Shown here: positions 43,205 through 52,642 of the stretch, one piece after another
Numbering within the stretch: position 1 is the stretch's first letter
Layout: each line of letters begins with the position of its first letter
Source: Bacteroides sp.
GTDB taxonomy: Bacteria; Bacteroidota; Bacteroidia; Bacteroidales; Muribaculaceae
Direction of reading: 5' to 3'
Assembly: GCA_014801815.1 (NCBI GenBank)
Contig: JAAVDM010000010.1
Span: 86,760-150,759, forward strand
DNA: 64,000 nt
Translations under genes and position numbers: made by a program
The notes under the pieces: model-generated
What the model was told of the DNA's origin: nothing
The model's database searches: none
What the model saw: the letters and a program-made list of their open reading frames with translations, nothing else

Positions 43205-43488
43205 TGAACAACGACCTCACCCTCGACCAGATACGTGAACGTATCCGTCATACAGCCACTTCCGAAGAAGCGATAGAACTTCTTAACACTTATATAGCCG
43301 CACACCCCGAAGACGACGAAGCTCTGACTATGCGGGGTATGCGATATTTCAGCATGGGTCGCCGTGCGGACGCCCTTAAAGACTATATGGCAGCTGTCCG
43401 TCTTAATCCGTCGAGCAAGGCGGCAATGGCCATACGTGCGTCATACGATATACTGAATTATTATAATAAAGACCTCTACAATCCCTAA
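43204..43488 (+). CDS. Small TPR-repeat protein
   Basis: This 94-residue cytoplasmic protein contains about one and a half TPR units: EEAIELLNTYIAAHPEDDEALTMRG-type helices from residue ~20, then FSMGRRADALKDYMAAVRLNP. The C-terminus is an unusual Tyr/Asn-rich tail (ILNYYNKDLYNP). It is translationally coupled to the DUF4465 gene (stop and start share an A). A protein-protein interaction role is inferred from the TPR fold; the partner is unknown. Confidence 0.78.
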   Translation: MNNDLTLDQIRERIRHTATSEEAIELLNTYIAAHPEDDEALTMRGMRYFSMGRRADALKDYMAAVRLNPSSKAAMAIRASYDILNYYNKDLYNP

Positions 43489-43518
43489 CGCCTCAGATAC
43501 AGGGATAAATCCCCGTCA

Positions 43519-43554
43519 ATATATCCCCGTCGGCAAGTTCTGACGGGAATATAT
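43519..43554 (+). terminator. Terminator after the TPR gene
   Basis: ATATATCCCCGTC (43519-43531) pairs with GACGGGAATATAT (43542-43554) with one mismatch. Confidence 0.6.
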
Positions 43555-43610
43555 GATATTAAACATAAAAAAATTATCTCTCCGATAATGTCAGATACAA
43601 AAAAAACAGT

Positions 43611-43618
43611 TAACTTTG
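43611..43618 (+). promoter_or_regulatory. tRNA-Leu promoter, -7 element
   Basis: TAACTTTG followed by CA, about 43 bp upstream of the tRNA. Confidence 0.5.
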
Positions 43619-43660
43619 CAGTGTATAACCATCACCCTCACGGGTCTCGGTAAAACTGAT

Positions 43661-43748
43661 GCAGAAATGGTGGAATGGTAGACACGAAGGACTTAAAATC
43701 CTTTGGCCTTTACCGGCTGTGTGGGTTCGAGTCCCACTTTCTGTACCA
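43661..43748 (+). tRNA. tRNA-Leu (anticodon UAA)
   Basis: The acceptor stem GCAGAAA (43661-43667) pairs with TTTCTGT (43738-43744); discriminator A and encoded CCA end at 43748. The anticodon arm AAGGA-CTTAAAA-TCCTT gives anticodon TAA (43694-43696). A long variable arm typical of tRNA-Leu and the T-arm GTGGG-TTCGAGT-CCCAC are present. Confidence 0.97.
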
Positions 43749-43784
43749 TGTATGCCGTGACATTTGTAAATGTCACGGCATACA
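43749..43784 (+). terminator. Hairpin after tRNA-Leu
   Basis: TGTATGCCGTGACATTT (43749-43765) and its perfect complement (43768-43784) form a 17-bp stem with almost no loop. A second short palindrome, CACTCTCTC-A-GAGAGAGTG (43794-43812), follows. Confidence 0.7.
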
Positions 43785-43931
43785 GTTAAATAACACTCTC
43801 TCAGAGAGAGTGCGGGCATAATGGCCGGCGGTCTCACCACTGCGGGCCATTGTTATTGTACGCCTCTCAGACACTTTCTTATACCCCGTATGATATAATC
43901 ACCGGAACTTTAATAATATCAACCTGACATC

Positions 43932-44303
43932 ATGAGCGCGTGGATTACAATCGTCCTACTGATAATATCCAATATTTTCATGACATTGGCATGGTACGGC
44001 CATCTTAAACTACAGGAGATGAAAGTAATCACCTCCAACACCCCATTATATATCGTCATATTCATATCGTGGGGCATTGCTCTGCTTGAATACCTATTTA
44101 TGATACCCGCCAACCGTATGGGCTATCACGGCAACGGAGGCCACTTCTCACTCATGCAGCTAAAAGTCATACAGGAGGCTATAACACTGACGATATTCAC
44201 TGTGTTTACTATCTTCTTTTTCAAGAACGAAACTCTGCACTGGAACCATTTTGCAGCTTTCGTCTGTCTTATATTAGCTGTTTACTTCGTGTTCATGGAC
44301 TGA
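43932..44303 (+). CDS. DUF486 / DMT-like small membrane protein
   Basis: This 123-residue protein has four predicted membrane helices (about 5-22, 38-60, 75-97, 105-122) and matches the DUF486 family, resembling half of a drug/metabolite transporter. Segments ISNIFMTLAWYGHLK and LEYLFMIPANRMGY are typical. Substrate unknown. It stands alone between the tRNA and the polysaccharide locus. Confidence 0.85.
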   Translation: MSAWITIVLLIISNIFMTLAWYGHLKLQEMKVITSNTPLYIVIFISWGIALLEYLFMIPANRMGYHGNGGHFSLMQLKVIQEAITLTIFTVFTIFFFKNETLHWNHFAAFVCLILAVYFVFMD

Positions 44304-44340
44304 ACGGAACCACCGGTCAGACAAGTAGCATGACACCTGC

Positions 44341-44371
44341 TTTGTTGTTTTCTAAAAAAATAGTAATTTTG
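44341..44371 (+). promoter_or_regulatory. Promoter of the polysaccharide operon, plus arm
   Basis: TTTG (44341-44344), 19-bp spacer, TAATTTTG (44364-44371): an excellent match. It gives a ~170-nt leader before the first glycosyltransferase. Confidence 0.75.
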
Positions 44372-44378
44372 CATTCCC

Positions 44379-44525
44379 ACCAAGAATATAATTAAGGAGT
44401 AATACTTTACGTATTTATTCCCGCCTCTTGGTCCACCTGAGTGATAAGAGAAATCTCTTACTTCTACAATCATCTTAAAACTCTGACGTTCTTTGAATGA
44501 ATAGAAGTTCAATTCACCCACTCTA
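44379..44525 (+). promoter_or_regulatory. Structured leader of the polysaccharide operon
   Basis: The region between promoter and first gene has several possible helices. ACCAAGA (44379-44385) with TCTTGGT (44426-44432) encloses GGAGTAATAC / GTATTTATTCC (from 44396). Next come TAAGAGA-aa-TCTCTTA (44445-44460) and a TTGAA/TTCAA stem near 44495-44515. No upxY/NusG-like gene precedes it. A regulatory leader (attenuation or antitermination) is inferred. Confidence 0.45.
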
Positions 44526-44545
44526 AGTAATCACCAAATTCATAT

Positions 44546-45379
44546 ATGGCTACCATCTCTGTATTAATGTCGGTTTACAAATTTGAAAAAGCGACAAATC
44601 TTAACCAATCTCTTCGCAGCGTTTGGTCAGACCAGAGTCTTAAACCTGTAGAGATTATTCTGATTGAAGATGGTCCTCTGACTAAGGACCTATATGGTGT
44701 CATTGATGAATGGAAAAAAGTTCTTGGTGAAAGACTGGTTCTGCTGATGAATGAGGCGAACCTCGGACTTACCAAATCTCTTAACAAGGGGATAGAAATA
44801 GCCAAAGGTGATTATATTGCCCGTATGGACAGTGACGATATATCAAACCCGGAAAGATTTTATCGTCAGGCTACTTTTTTGGATCAACATAGCGACATAG
44901 ATGTGGTGGGAGGAAGTATTCAGGAATTTAATCATAACAACGATAATATTTTTATACGTAAATTCCCCCTTGAGGCACAGGAGGTACGCAGATATATATG
45001 TAAAGCCTGTCCTGTAGCCCATCCGACAGTCATGATACGGCGCCGTGTATTCGATGCCGGCAACCGGTATAATGAGAAGTTCAGAACCAGTCAGGATATT
45101 GCTTTATGGTATGAGCTGGTAAGCAAGGGATATAAAATAGCCAACATAGATTATATAACGTTGAAGTTTCGTCGTGAAGATGATGTGTTCAAGCGTCGCA
45201 GCACTGAAAAAGCTAAAGACGAACTATTTATTTATCTCAACGGAATCAGGAAATTACACGGATTGTTTTCATGGAGATATATTTATCCTCTTATGAGGTA
45301 TTTCTTCCGTATCATGCCGACTTCCCTTGTTAAGACAATTTATGGAAGTTCCTTACGTAAAAAAGTTTTGAACAAATGA
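44546..45379 (+). CDS. Glycosyltransferase family 2
   Basis: The 277-residue GT-A enzyme has the N-terminal ISVLMSVYK, the nucleotide-binding ILIEDG, the D-x-D metal motif in ARMDSDDI (about 92-99) and the acceptor region TSQDIALWYELVSKGY (about 170-187). It would add a sugar to the lipid-linked repeat unit; donor unknown. It is more AT-rich than the housekeeping genes, as usual for such loci. Its stop overlaps the next start (ATGA). Confidence 0.9.
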   Translation: MATISVLMSVYKFEKATNLNQSLRSVWSDQSLKPVEIILIEDGPLTKDLYGVIDEWKKVLGERLVLLMNEANLGLTKSLNKGIEIAKGDYIARMDSDDISNPERFYRQATFLDQHSDIDVVGGSIQEFNHNNDNIFIRKFPLEAQEVRRYICKACPVAHPTVMIRRRVFDAGNRYNEKFRTSQDIALWYELVSKGYKIANIDYITLKFRREDDVFKRRSTEKAKDELFIYLNGIRKLHGLFSWRYIYPLMRYFFRIMPTSLVKTIYGSSLRKKVLNK

Positions 45380-46464
45380 GAGTACTGGTCACCGGCGCTG
45401 CCGGTTTTATAGGTGCGGCAGTATGCCGGAGATTGCTTAAGCAGGGTGTGACGGTTGTGGGACTTGATAATATCAACGATTACTATGACCCGGAGCTGAA
45501 ATATGCCCGCATAAATCTGCTCGGTATCCGCAAAGAAGATGTAACATGGTATAAGTTTGCAGACTCTGTAAGTCATCATAATTTCAGCTTCATACGTATG
45601 AATCTTGAGGACACGCAGGCTATGCAGATGCTTTTTGCCAACGGCGACTTCGATGTGGTGGTGCATCTCGGCGCACAGGCCGGTGTCAGATATTCCATTA
45701 CCAATCCTCATGCCTATATCGAGAGTAATGTCGATGGCTTTATAAATGTACTTGAAGGTTGCCGTAACAACGGAGTGAGACATCTTGTGTATGCATCATC
45801 TTCAAGTGTCTACGGACTGAACGGTCAGGTGCCGTTTTCGGAACATCACGGCATAGCCCATCCGGTGAGTCTTTATGCAGCTACAAAAAAGAGCAACGAG
45901 CTGATGGCTCATGCCTACTCGCAACTTTTCAACCTGCCGACTACGGGACTGCGTTTTTTCACCGTCTACGGCCCGTGGGGACGTCCGGATATGTCACCGT
46001 TTCTGTTTATAGATGCCATTCTGCACGACCGTCCGATAAAAGTATTCAATAACGGCGATATGCTGCGTGACTTCACCTATATAGATGATATAGTCGAAGG
46101 TATAATTCGTATAATTTACATAATACCTGAAGGAGATCCGGACTGGAATGAGAATACTCCCGACCCGGCAACCTCACCTGCTCCGTACAGAGTGTACAAT
46201 ATCGGCAATCAGCACCCGACACGTCTGATGGATTACATTTCCTGTATAGAAAAGTCAATAGGACGTGAGGCACGTAAGGAGTTCCTGCCGATGCAAGCCG
46301 GTGATGTCTACCAGACTTACGCCGATTCATCTGCCCTGGCAGCTGCAACAGGCTTCACACCCCATACCGAATTGCAGAGCGGTATCGATCGTACCGTATC
46401 ATGGTTCAGAGAATATTACAAAATCAACAACTGTCAGCCGACTGCCTGCCATCGGCAACCATAA
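45376..46464 (+). CDS. NAD-dependent UDP-sugar epimerase (UDP-glucuronate 4-epimerase-like)
   Basis: The 362-residue extended SDR enzyme has the Rossmann motif TGAAGFIG (G7, G10, G13), a serine-rich active strand YASSSSVYG and the catalytic Y167-x3-K171 in [10 protein letters not shown]. Sequences [19 protein letters not shown] and [17 protein letters not shown] are typical of CapI/UDP-glucuronate 4-epimerases. With the following dehydrogenase it would supply UDP-GlcA and UDP-GalA. Confidence 0.9.
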   Translation: MRVLVTGAAGFIGAAVCRRLLKQGVTVVGLDNINDYYDPELKYARINLLGIRKEDVTWYKFADSVSHHNFSFIRMNLEDTQAMQMLFANGDFDVVVHLGAQAGVRYSITNPHAYIESNVDGFINVLEGCRNNGVRHLVYASSSSVYGLNGQVPFSEHHGIAHPVSLYAATKKSNELMAHAYSQLFNLPTTGLRFFTVYGPWGRPDMSPFLFIDAILHDRPIKVFNNGDMLRDFTYIDDIVEGIIRIIYIIPEGDPDWNENTPDPATSPAPYRVYNIGNQHPTRLMDYISCIEKSIGREARKEFLPMQAGDVYQTYADSSALAAATGFTPHTELQSGIDRTVSWFREYYKINNCQPTACHRQP

Positions 46465-46486
46465 TTTCAATAACCGGAAACAGATA

Positions 46487-47797
46487 ATGAAAAAATATAA
46501 CATAGCAGTGGCCGGAACAGGTTATGTAGGCCTCAGTATCGCAGTGCTTCTGGCACAGCATAACCATGTGACGGCTGTTGAGATTATTCCTGAAAAAGTC
46601 GAGAAGATAAATAACCATATCTCACCGATACAGGACGAATATATCGAAAAATATCTGTCAGAGAAAGAACTCGACCTAACCGCCACATTAGATGCGACCT
46701 CGGCTTATCGCGAGGCTGATTTTGTAGTAATTGCAGTACCGACAAACTACGATCCCCAGAACAATTACTTCGACACACATCATATAGAAGAAGTGATAGA
46801 TCTCGTATTGTCGGTCAATCCCGGAACGGTAATGATAATCAAGTCAACCATTCCGGTAGGTTACTGTCGCTCTCTCTATGCCAAATATGCAGCACAAGGT
46901 GTCAAAGAATTTAATCTTCTTTTCTTTCCCGAATTTCTGCGTGAATCAAAAGCACTGTACGACAATCTCTATCCGAGCCGTATAATCGCAGGTATTCCCA
47001 AGATTATAGACGACCTGAGATTTGCAGATGAAAATGAAGCTATCAAGGCTGTTACCGACACTGTATATCTTGAAAAGGCCGCTCATACGTTTGCGGCTCT
47101 GTTACGTCAGGGTGCCGAAAAACGTGACATCGAAACTCTTTATATGGGAATAAAAGAGGCCGAAGCTGTAAAACTGTTTGCCAACACATATCTGGCTCTA
47201 CGTATAAGCTACTTCAACGAACTTGACACCTACGCCGAAGTCAAGGGACTCGATACAGAGGCCATCATCAAAGGCGTAGGGCTTGACTCTCGTATAGGCA
47301 CGCATTACAATAATCCGTCATTCGGTTACGGAGGCTACTGTCTGCCCAAAGACACAAAGCAACTTCTTGCCAACTATGCCCATGTGCCGCAGAATATGAT
47401 GACGGCAATCGTAGAAAGTAACCGTACACGCAAGGATTTCATCGCTGACCAAGTACTGAAACTGGCCGGATATTATTCAAGTAACAGCCAATACAGCTCT
47501 ACCAGTGAACATATCTGTACCGTAGGTGTGTACCGCCTGACAATGAAATCCAATTCTGATAATTTCCGTCACTCTTCCATACAGGGTGTGATGAAGCGTA
47601 TCAAGGCTAAAGGGGCACAAGTGATAATATACGAGCCCACACTTGAGGACGGCAGCACTTTCTTCGGCTCGAAAGTAGTGAATAATCTTGAGAAGTTCAA
47701 AGGGCTGTCACATACTATAGTAGCCAATCGCTACGACTCGTGTCTTGACGACGTGGCAGACAAAGTCTATACACGTGACATATTCGGACGTGACTGA
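46487..47797 (+). CDS. ugd: UDP-glucose 6-dehydrogenase
   Basis: The 436-residue enzyme oxidises UDP-glucose to UDP-glucuronate. It has the N-terminal NAD motif [12 protein letters not shown], the catalytic Cys285 in [11 protein letters not shown], the segment [10 protein letters not shown] and a C-terminal UDP-binding domain. It is of the short bacterial type but slightly longer than E. coli Ugd. A frame open from 46265 is only a shadow over the epimerase gene; ATG 46487 gives the correct N-terminus. Confidence 0.94.
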   Translation: MKKYNIAVAGTGYVGLSIAVLLAQHNHVTAVEIIPEKVEKINNHISPIQDEYIEKYLSEKELDLTATLDATSAYREADFVVIAVPTNYDPQNNYFDTHHIEEVIDLVLSVNPGTVMIIKSTIPVGYCRSLYAKYAAQGVKEFNLLFFPEFLRESKALYDNLYPSRIIAGIPKIIDDLRFADENEAIKAVTDTVYLEKAAHTFAALLRQGAEKRDIETLYMGIKEAEAVKLFANTYLALRISYFNELDTYAEVKGLDTEAIIKGVGLDSRIGTHYNNPSFGYGGYCLPKDTKQLLANYAHVPQNMMTAIVESNRTRKDFIADQVLKLAGYYSSNSQYSSTSEHICTVGVYRLTMKSNSDNFRHSSIQGVMKRIKAKGAQVIIYEPTLEDGSTFFGSKVVNNLEKFKGLSHTIVANRYDSCLDDVADKVYTRDIFGRD

Positions 47798-47822
47798 ATC
47801 TGCACTGAAAAAGACTTGAAAT

Positions 47823-48692
47823 ATGGATAACAAGATTGGAGCCGTCATGGTGCTTTATCGGCCTGACATAGAGCAGACGCTTAAAGCGGCTGAATCAATC
47901 GCAGCTCAGGTTGACGAACTCTGTATAGTTGATAATACCCCCGGGGTAGCACAGGGTGATGTGTTTGCCGGAATACCCTCAGTAACCTATATTCATCTCG
48001 GAGACAATCGTGGTCTCGCCGCTGCACAGAATGTCGGTATCAACTATCTGCAATCCCGTAAAACAGACTATATCCTTTTTTCAGATCAGGATTCGCAGCC
48101 GCCATCAGATATGGTGAGCCGTCTGCTAAAAGCCTACCGTGATCTTGAGGACGCCGGGGTCAAAGTAGCAACTGTCGGTCCCATGCCCCGGCAACGCACC
48201 ACAGGGAAACCGACTTTTGACAAATGGAATCTCCGGTTTAAAAAGAGTATCGGCGGTAGAGAAGTAATGTGTATGGACTACATCATTTCTTCCGGCTCGC
48301 TTATGCGGACTTCCGTACTGGAAAGTGTAGGGCCTATGCTCGAATCTTTGTTCATAGACGGTATTGATTCGGAATGGTGCTGGCGTGCCGCTCACTTTCA
48401 CGGCCTGCAGTCTTTCATCATTCCCGATATAACAATGACACACATGATGGGCGAAGATACAGGTGAACGACGCAGCATACGTATACCTACTCCCTTCAGA
48501 GTCTATTATCAGTTCCGAAATTATTTCAGACTCCTGTCTTACCCTCAGACTCCAACATGGTGGAAAGTAAAAAACGGAATCAAATACACCGTCAAAGCAG
48601 TTTACTATCCACTGTTTCTGAAACCACGCGGACAGTTTGTCAAAAGAATAGCTGCCGGCGTACGTGACGGATTGAAAACTTCGGGACAATAA
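47823..48692 (+). CDS. Glycosyltransferase family 2 (rhamnosyltransferase-like)
   Basis: This 289-residue enzyme resembles the WbbL/RfbF rhamnosyltransferase branch of GT2: AVMVLYRPD, CIVDNTPG, ILFSDQDSQPP (D-x-D-type motif at about 81-85) and FIDGIDSEWCWRAAHFHG with the catalytic-base region. The C-terminus is basic and hydrophobic, probably membrane-associated. It is the second transferase of the plus arm. Confidence 0.88.
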   Translation: MDNKIGAVMVLYRPDIEQTLKAAESIAAQVDELCIVDNTPGVAQGDVFAGIPSVTYIHLGDNRGLAAAQNVGINYLQSRKTDYILFSDQDSQPPSDMVSRLLKAYRDLEDAGVKVATVGPMPRQRTTGKPTFDKWNLRFKKSIGGREVMCMDYIISSGSLMRTSVLESVGPMLESLFIDGIDSEWCWRAAHFHGLQSFIIPDITMTHMMGEDTGERRSIRIPTPFRVYYQFRNYFRLLSYPQTPTWWKVKNGIKYTVKAVYYPLFLKPRGQFVKRIAAGVRDGLKTSGQ

Positions 48693-48696
48693 GATT

Positions 48697-49881
48697 ATGG
48701 AGAAAACAAATATAAATTCTCCTCGCTCAGTAAATCCATGCACCTCCTGTTCGATGTGTGCCGCCCTATGTCCGGTGCAATGTATCTCGATAGTATCCGA
48801 TACTGATGGATTTTTACATCCTGTGACAGATGAAGATAAATGTATCGGCTGTGGTCTGTGTGTCAAGGTATGTTATAAATTTGATCATGAGGTACAGCCG
48901 CAACCACAGCCGGCCGGTCAGTTGTATGCCGCCGTTGCTGACGAAGCTACAGTCAATGTCTGTACTTCTGGTGGTGTAGGTGATGTACTGGCACGGTATC
49001 TGACCTCACAAGGTATCAAATGTGCAGGAGTGGTTTATGATGATAAAGAGCGCTGTGCACGTCATATCGTAACGGATAATCCGGCTGATACACGACATTT
49101 CAGAGGATCAAAATATATACAGAGTTACACTGTCGATGCTTTCAGACAACTGGTGGCGGAAGTGTCATCAACACGATATGCGGTATTCGGACTTCCATGT
49201 CATATATACGCCTTGCACCGCTGGCTGACATTGCGCGGTCTGCGTGATAACTGTCTGCTTATAGACCTATACTGTCACGGGTGCCCGACCCGGAATGCTT
49301 TTACCAAATGTGCAGCATCTCTTGAGGCACGTATGCCGGAAGGAGCGGTACCTCTCAGCCTACGTTTCCGTGACCCCGGCTTACCGTGGGGGAAAACTTA
49401 CGAACTTGCTCTTACATACCGTGACAGTTCCGGAGCTGGAGGACGCATTGCTGACAAAGATTTTTACCGCTTGTTTTTCTCTGACCTTCTTCTTAATGAA
49501 TCCTGCTACGACTGCCGCTTACGAAGTACCTTAGTTTACACTGACATACGTATCGGAGACTTCTGGGGACCGCTCTATGCCGGTAATACCCGAGGCGTAT
49601 CGGCAGTAAGTGTAGTTACACCACAGGGTAAAGCCATGATGGCAGAGGTGAGCGATCGACTTACGCTTACCCGACATGACTACAGTCAGCTATTACCCTA
49701 TCAGAGCTATAGCAAAATCTACAAATACCCCGGGAAAGTACGCTCACGTATGCTGAAACAGTTAGCCGACCCGGAAATACCCGTTGCTGTCACCATCAGC
49801 ACACTACATCGGAACAAGCCCCTTAAATCACGTCTGCGTTATGCCTTACGGCAATTTTTAAAAAGATTCAGTTCCCGATAG
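48697..49881 (+). CDS. F420H2-dehydrogenase-beta-like 2[4Fe-4S] protein
   Basis: The 394-residue protein has an N-terminal bacterial ferredoxin domain with two CxxCxxCxxxC sites (C15, C18, C21, C25 and C49, C52, C55, C59). FrhB_FdhB N- and C-terminal domains follow (GVGDVLARYLTSQGIK; FGLPCHIYAL; IDLYCHGCPT; IGDFWG). Such proteins recur in Bacteroidota polysaccharide loci, generally with a polysaccharide pyruvyl transferase; here no such partner is seen. It could reduce a sugar intermediate. The C-terminus is basic. It is the last gene of the plus arm. Confidence 0.85.
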   Translation: MEKTNINSPRSVNPCTSCSMCAALCPVQCISIVSDTDGFLHPVTDEDKCIGCGLCVKVCYKFDHEVQPQPQPAGQLYAAVADEATVNVCTSGGVGDVLARYLTSQGIKCAGVVYDDKERCARHIVTDNPADTRHFRGSKYIQSYTVDAFRQLVAEVSSTRYAVFGLPCHIYALHRWLTLRGLRDNCLLIDLYCHGCPTRNAFTKCAASLEARMPEGAVPLSLRFRDPGLPWGKTYELALTYRDSSGAGGRIADKDFYRLFFSDLLLNESCYDCRLRSTLVYTDIRIGDFWGPLYAGNTRGVSAVSVVTPQGKAMMAEVSDRLTLTRHDYSQLLPYQSYSKIYKYPGKVRSRMLKQLADPEIPVAVTISTLHRNKPLKSRLRYALRQFLKRFSSR

Positions 49882-49902
49882 AACGCATGGTTGAGTGATT
49901 TA

Positions 49903-49929
49903 AAACAGTCATTAGCAATGATGACTGTT
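49903..49929. terminator. Bidirectional hairpin between the two polysaccharide arms
   Basis: AACAGTCAT (49903-49911) pairs with ATGACTGTT (49921-49929); 9-bp stem between convergent genes. Confidence 0.5.
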
Positions 49930-49934
49930 CAGAC

Positions 49935-51179
49935 TCAGTACCGGTTTGAACGGAAAGTAAAATGACTGAAACTATAAGCCAACAACAGGTAGAAAATTAT
50001 AGTGTACTGAGTAAAACGTCCGCCGTGCATATAATAGAAAAAGCCCAACAGCATAAACTCATAGTAAAAAAGATAAGCAACAGCACGTGTCAGGGTTATA
50101 CGGCTCAGTGGTCCGCGTTTCCAGAACGAAAGGAAGAAGAATATAAAAGCGCCAACTGCTAACGCTACAGTATTGAAGAAACCTACACGACGTACAAAAC
50201 TACCTACAAAAGTAGGGAACGTATTAAGGAAGAAGTCAGCACGTACACGCTTATTGAGGAAGTACATGTCGGCATCTTCACGTGTTATTGAGGGAAACAA
50301 AGAAGCTACCGTGTCATAACCGGCATCAAAGAAGCGTTCATAACCGTAACTATAAAGGAAGAACTGCTCACCTCCATATCGCAGCAAAGAGAAGAAAGCT
50401 CCGTATTGCGACTTTTGGAAACGGTCAAGCGTAATGGCCGTAAAGCCGACAAGTACCGCTACCAGTACTGCACCGATAATGATAAATGTTTTCCGATGGG
50501 CACGGAAGTCTATATAGCGTTTCATCAACACAAATCCGGCCAACATAAAGAATATCCAGCGCACAAAGCCGTCTCGACCGGCTATGGCAAGATTGTTGAC
50601 GGCTATGGCAAGTGTACTGGCCAGCAGAAGCCACGTGAGTATGTCACGGCGGTCAAGATAGAAATAGTAATAGTAAAAAAGAAAAGTAGCTATCCATGAC
50701 AACTGTGGGCCAAGAGAAAGCACATAGCCGAAGGCACCGTATTTATCCATATAAATATTGGATATATCACCGGCAAGGAAAGCTTTTCGGGCTGCAAGGA
50801 AGTCACTGTAAAGGAAAATCTGGGCCACATCAAACGAGGACGCGACCATAGACAATACCGCCGGAATAGCCACACACCATGCAAAGGCATCAAGGCGCTG
50901 TGTCTCAATATCGAAATCATTAAGGTCAAAAGTATTGCCGTACTTGACAAGAGGATACATGAAGAGCCACAGCAGCAATATGTGAGAAGCTACCGAACCG
51001 AAAGTTATACGGTCCGGGAATTTGATATATTCCGGATAAAAACCGGCTATGCACAGGCAGCATATCGAACCCAGACAGTAGAGCAATATTATAAACACGC
51101 TCAGGTTGAAGCCGCATTTGCGGTAGTTCTCCAGTGCCCAGCAGCCGAAGAATACAGTGTATAATGCAATCAGAGTCAT
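49935..51179 (-). CDS. wzy: O-antigen/capsule polymerase, Wzy-like
   Basis: The 414-residue protein has about ten to eleven hydrophobic segments and long polar loops, with an extended periplasmic-type loop at about 270-340 (RYGGEQFFLYSYGYERFFDAGYD). This topology fits EpsG/Wzy-type repeat-unit polymerases, which have poor sequence conservation. The call leans on topology and on the neighbouring flippase. Its start overlaps the flippase stop (ATGA), so translation is coupled. No catalytic residues can be assigned. Confidence 0.75.
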   Translation of the reverse strand: MTLIALYTVFFGCWALENYRKCGFNLSVFIILLYCLGSICCLCIAGFYPEYIKFPDRITFGSVASHILLLWLFMYPLVKYGNTFDLNDFDIETQRLDAFAWCVAIPAVLSMVASSFDVAQIFLYSDFLAARKAFLAGDISNIYMDKYGAFGYVLSLGPQLSWIATFLFYYYYFYLDRRDILTWLLLASTLAIAVNNLAIAGRDGFVRWIFFMLAGFVLMKRYIDFRAHRKTFIIIGAVLVAVLVGFTAITLDRFQKSQYGAFFSLLRYGGEQFFLYSYGYERFFDAGYDTVASLFPSITREDADMYFLNKRVRADFFLNTFPTFVGSFVRRVGFFNTVALAVGAFIFFFLSFWKRGPLSRITLTRAVAYLFYYEFMLLGFFYYMHGGRFTQYTIIFYLLLAYSFSHFTFRSNRY

Positions 51180-52642
51180 TTTTTGTCAGGTTGTGCGCCA
51201 GCAGGAGGCAAAGTCCGATGCCGCGCTATATAGATCAGTGTTCGGAGATCGCTTGAGCCTGTGACACGTGCCAGAGCCAGATACCATAACACACCTGTGG
51301 CGATACCGACTATCAGAGCCACCACATCGTTAGCTATCAGATGTATGACACAGCTTATTACGACCCACATACTGATAGTATAGAGCAGTGAAGGAAGTAT
51401 GTCTTTAAGCTGCTGCCGCAGACCCATTCCTACCAGACGTCCCGTAGCACCGGTATTTATACACAAGGCCACCAGCGATGTGGCTATACCGCCGCAACAC
51501 ATGGCTATTATTCCAAACGGTACAGTTACGCAAAGTATTGCGACACCCGCTATTTTCTTATAGATTTCAAGTTTCAGAAAGACACCGCTCCGTCCTGTGA
51601 CCTGAAGCAGATTAAGATTGAGAGCATGTATGGGGTACCACATCATTTGGGCACACAGCAGCGACAACAGAACAGCAGCAAATGTCCATTGTTCACCCAA
51701 TGATACATGTATCAGCGGTCGTGCCACACCGGCCAGACCGCCCATAAGCGGGAATATGCAGAAAGCGGCAATACGTATGCAGCGACTATAAGCACTTATA
51801 AGGCGTTCACGATCGTTCTGTATGGTACAGAGTACAGGATAGGTGACACGCTGAAAAATACCGGTGAAGTTAGAGGAAGGAAGGTCAGCGAAACGCTGGG
51901 CATTGGAATAATAACCCAGTGTACCGGCAGAGAAAAAGCGACCTATCACAAGCGGCCAACCCTGTTTATAAAGAGTATCTATCAATCCGGCCACCGCTAA
52001 ACGTGAACCGAAACTGAACAGTTCGCGGAACGACTTCCACGAGAATTGTGCGGAAGGACGCCAGCGTGCCACCAACCAAAGAAACAATGTGTTGAGCATC
52101 GAACTCGTAAGCTGCTGATACACCAGTGACCACACTCCATAACCTAAACGAGCAAGAGTAATACCTATTATGCCGGAAATAACAGCAGCGCTCAGTGAGG
52201 CCTTGGCCTGAGAACGAAAATCAACACGCACGGTCAGTAAGGCACGTTGTACTACAGCTAAGGAATTGAATACCATTACCAGACCGAGTACCTTGACCAG
52301 ACTGTCAAGCTGAGGCTGACGATAAAAACGCGCTATCAACGGTGCAGCAGCGTACATAATCAGATAAAGTACTACTCCGACTGCGATATTAAAATAAAAT
52401 ACTGTGGAAGTATCTGTTGAGTTACGGTCTTGCTTACGGATAAGAGCTTGTGAGAAACCACAATCTATCAATGACTGCGAGACAGCGATAAAGACTGCAA
52501 GCATACCCACCAGACCGAATTCTCCGGGTGTAAGAAGATTTGCCATCACTATTGTGACGGCAAAAGCCACACACTGCACCGAAAATCGGTCTACGGCACT
52601 CCATACAGTGCCTTTAAGAGTTTTATGGCCTAAGCGACCCAT
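51176..52642 (-). CDS. wzx: Polysaccharide flippase, Wzx/PST family
   Basis: The 488-residue protein has about 12-14 hydrophobic helices and the PST/MATE-like N-terminus KTLKGTVWSAVDRFSVQCVAF, with the helix-2 segment LLTPGEFGLVGMLAVF. It would flip undecaprenyl-linked repeat units across the inner membrane. It overlaps both neighbours by four bases, forming a tight four-gene minus-strand operon with the polymerase, lipocalin and Wzi genes. Confidence 0.92.
   Translation of the reverse strand: MGRLGHKTLKGTVWSAVDRFSVQCVAFAVTIVMANLLTPGEFGLVGMLAVFIAVSQSLIDCGFSQALIRKQDRNSTDTSTVFYFNIAVGVVLYLIMYAAAPLIARFYRQPQLDSLVKVLGLVMVFNSLAVVQRALLTVRVDFRSQAKASLSAAVISGIIGITLARLGYGVWSLVYQQLTSSMLNTLFLWLVARWRPSAQFSWKSFRELFSFGSRLAVAGLIDTLYKQGWPLVIGRFFSAGTLGYYSNAQRFADLPSSNFTGIFQRVTYPVLCTIQNDRERLISAYSRCIRIAAFCIFPLMGGLAGVARPLIHVSLGEQWTFAAVLLSLLCAQMMWYPIHALNLNLLQVTGRSGVFLKLEIYKKIAGVAILCVTVPFGIIAMCCGGIATSLVALCINTGATGRLVGMGLRQQLKDILPSLLYTISMWVVISCVIHLIANDVVALIVGIATGVLWYLALARVTGSSDLRTLIYIARHRTLPPAGAQPDKK

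Noticed and set aside
43749-43812. Paired palindromes after tRNA-Leu as an attachment site
   Set aside because: No integrase, no duplicated tRNA 3' end and no mobile genes follow; a terminator explains them.
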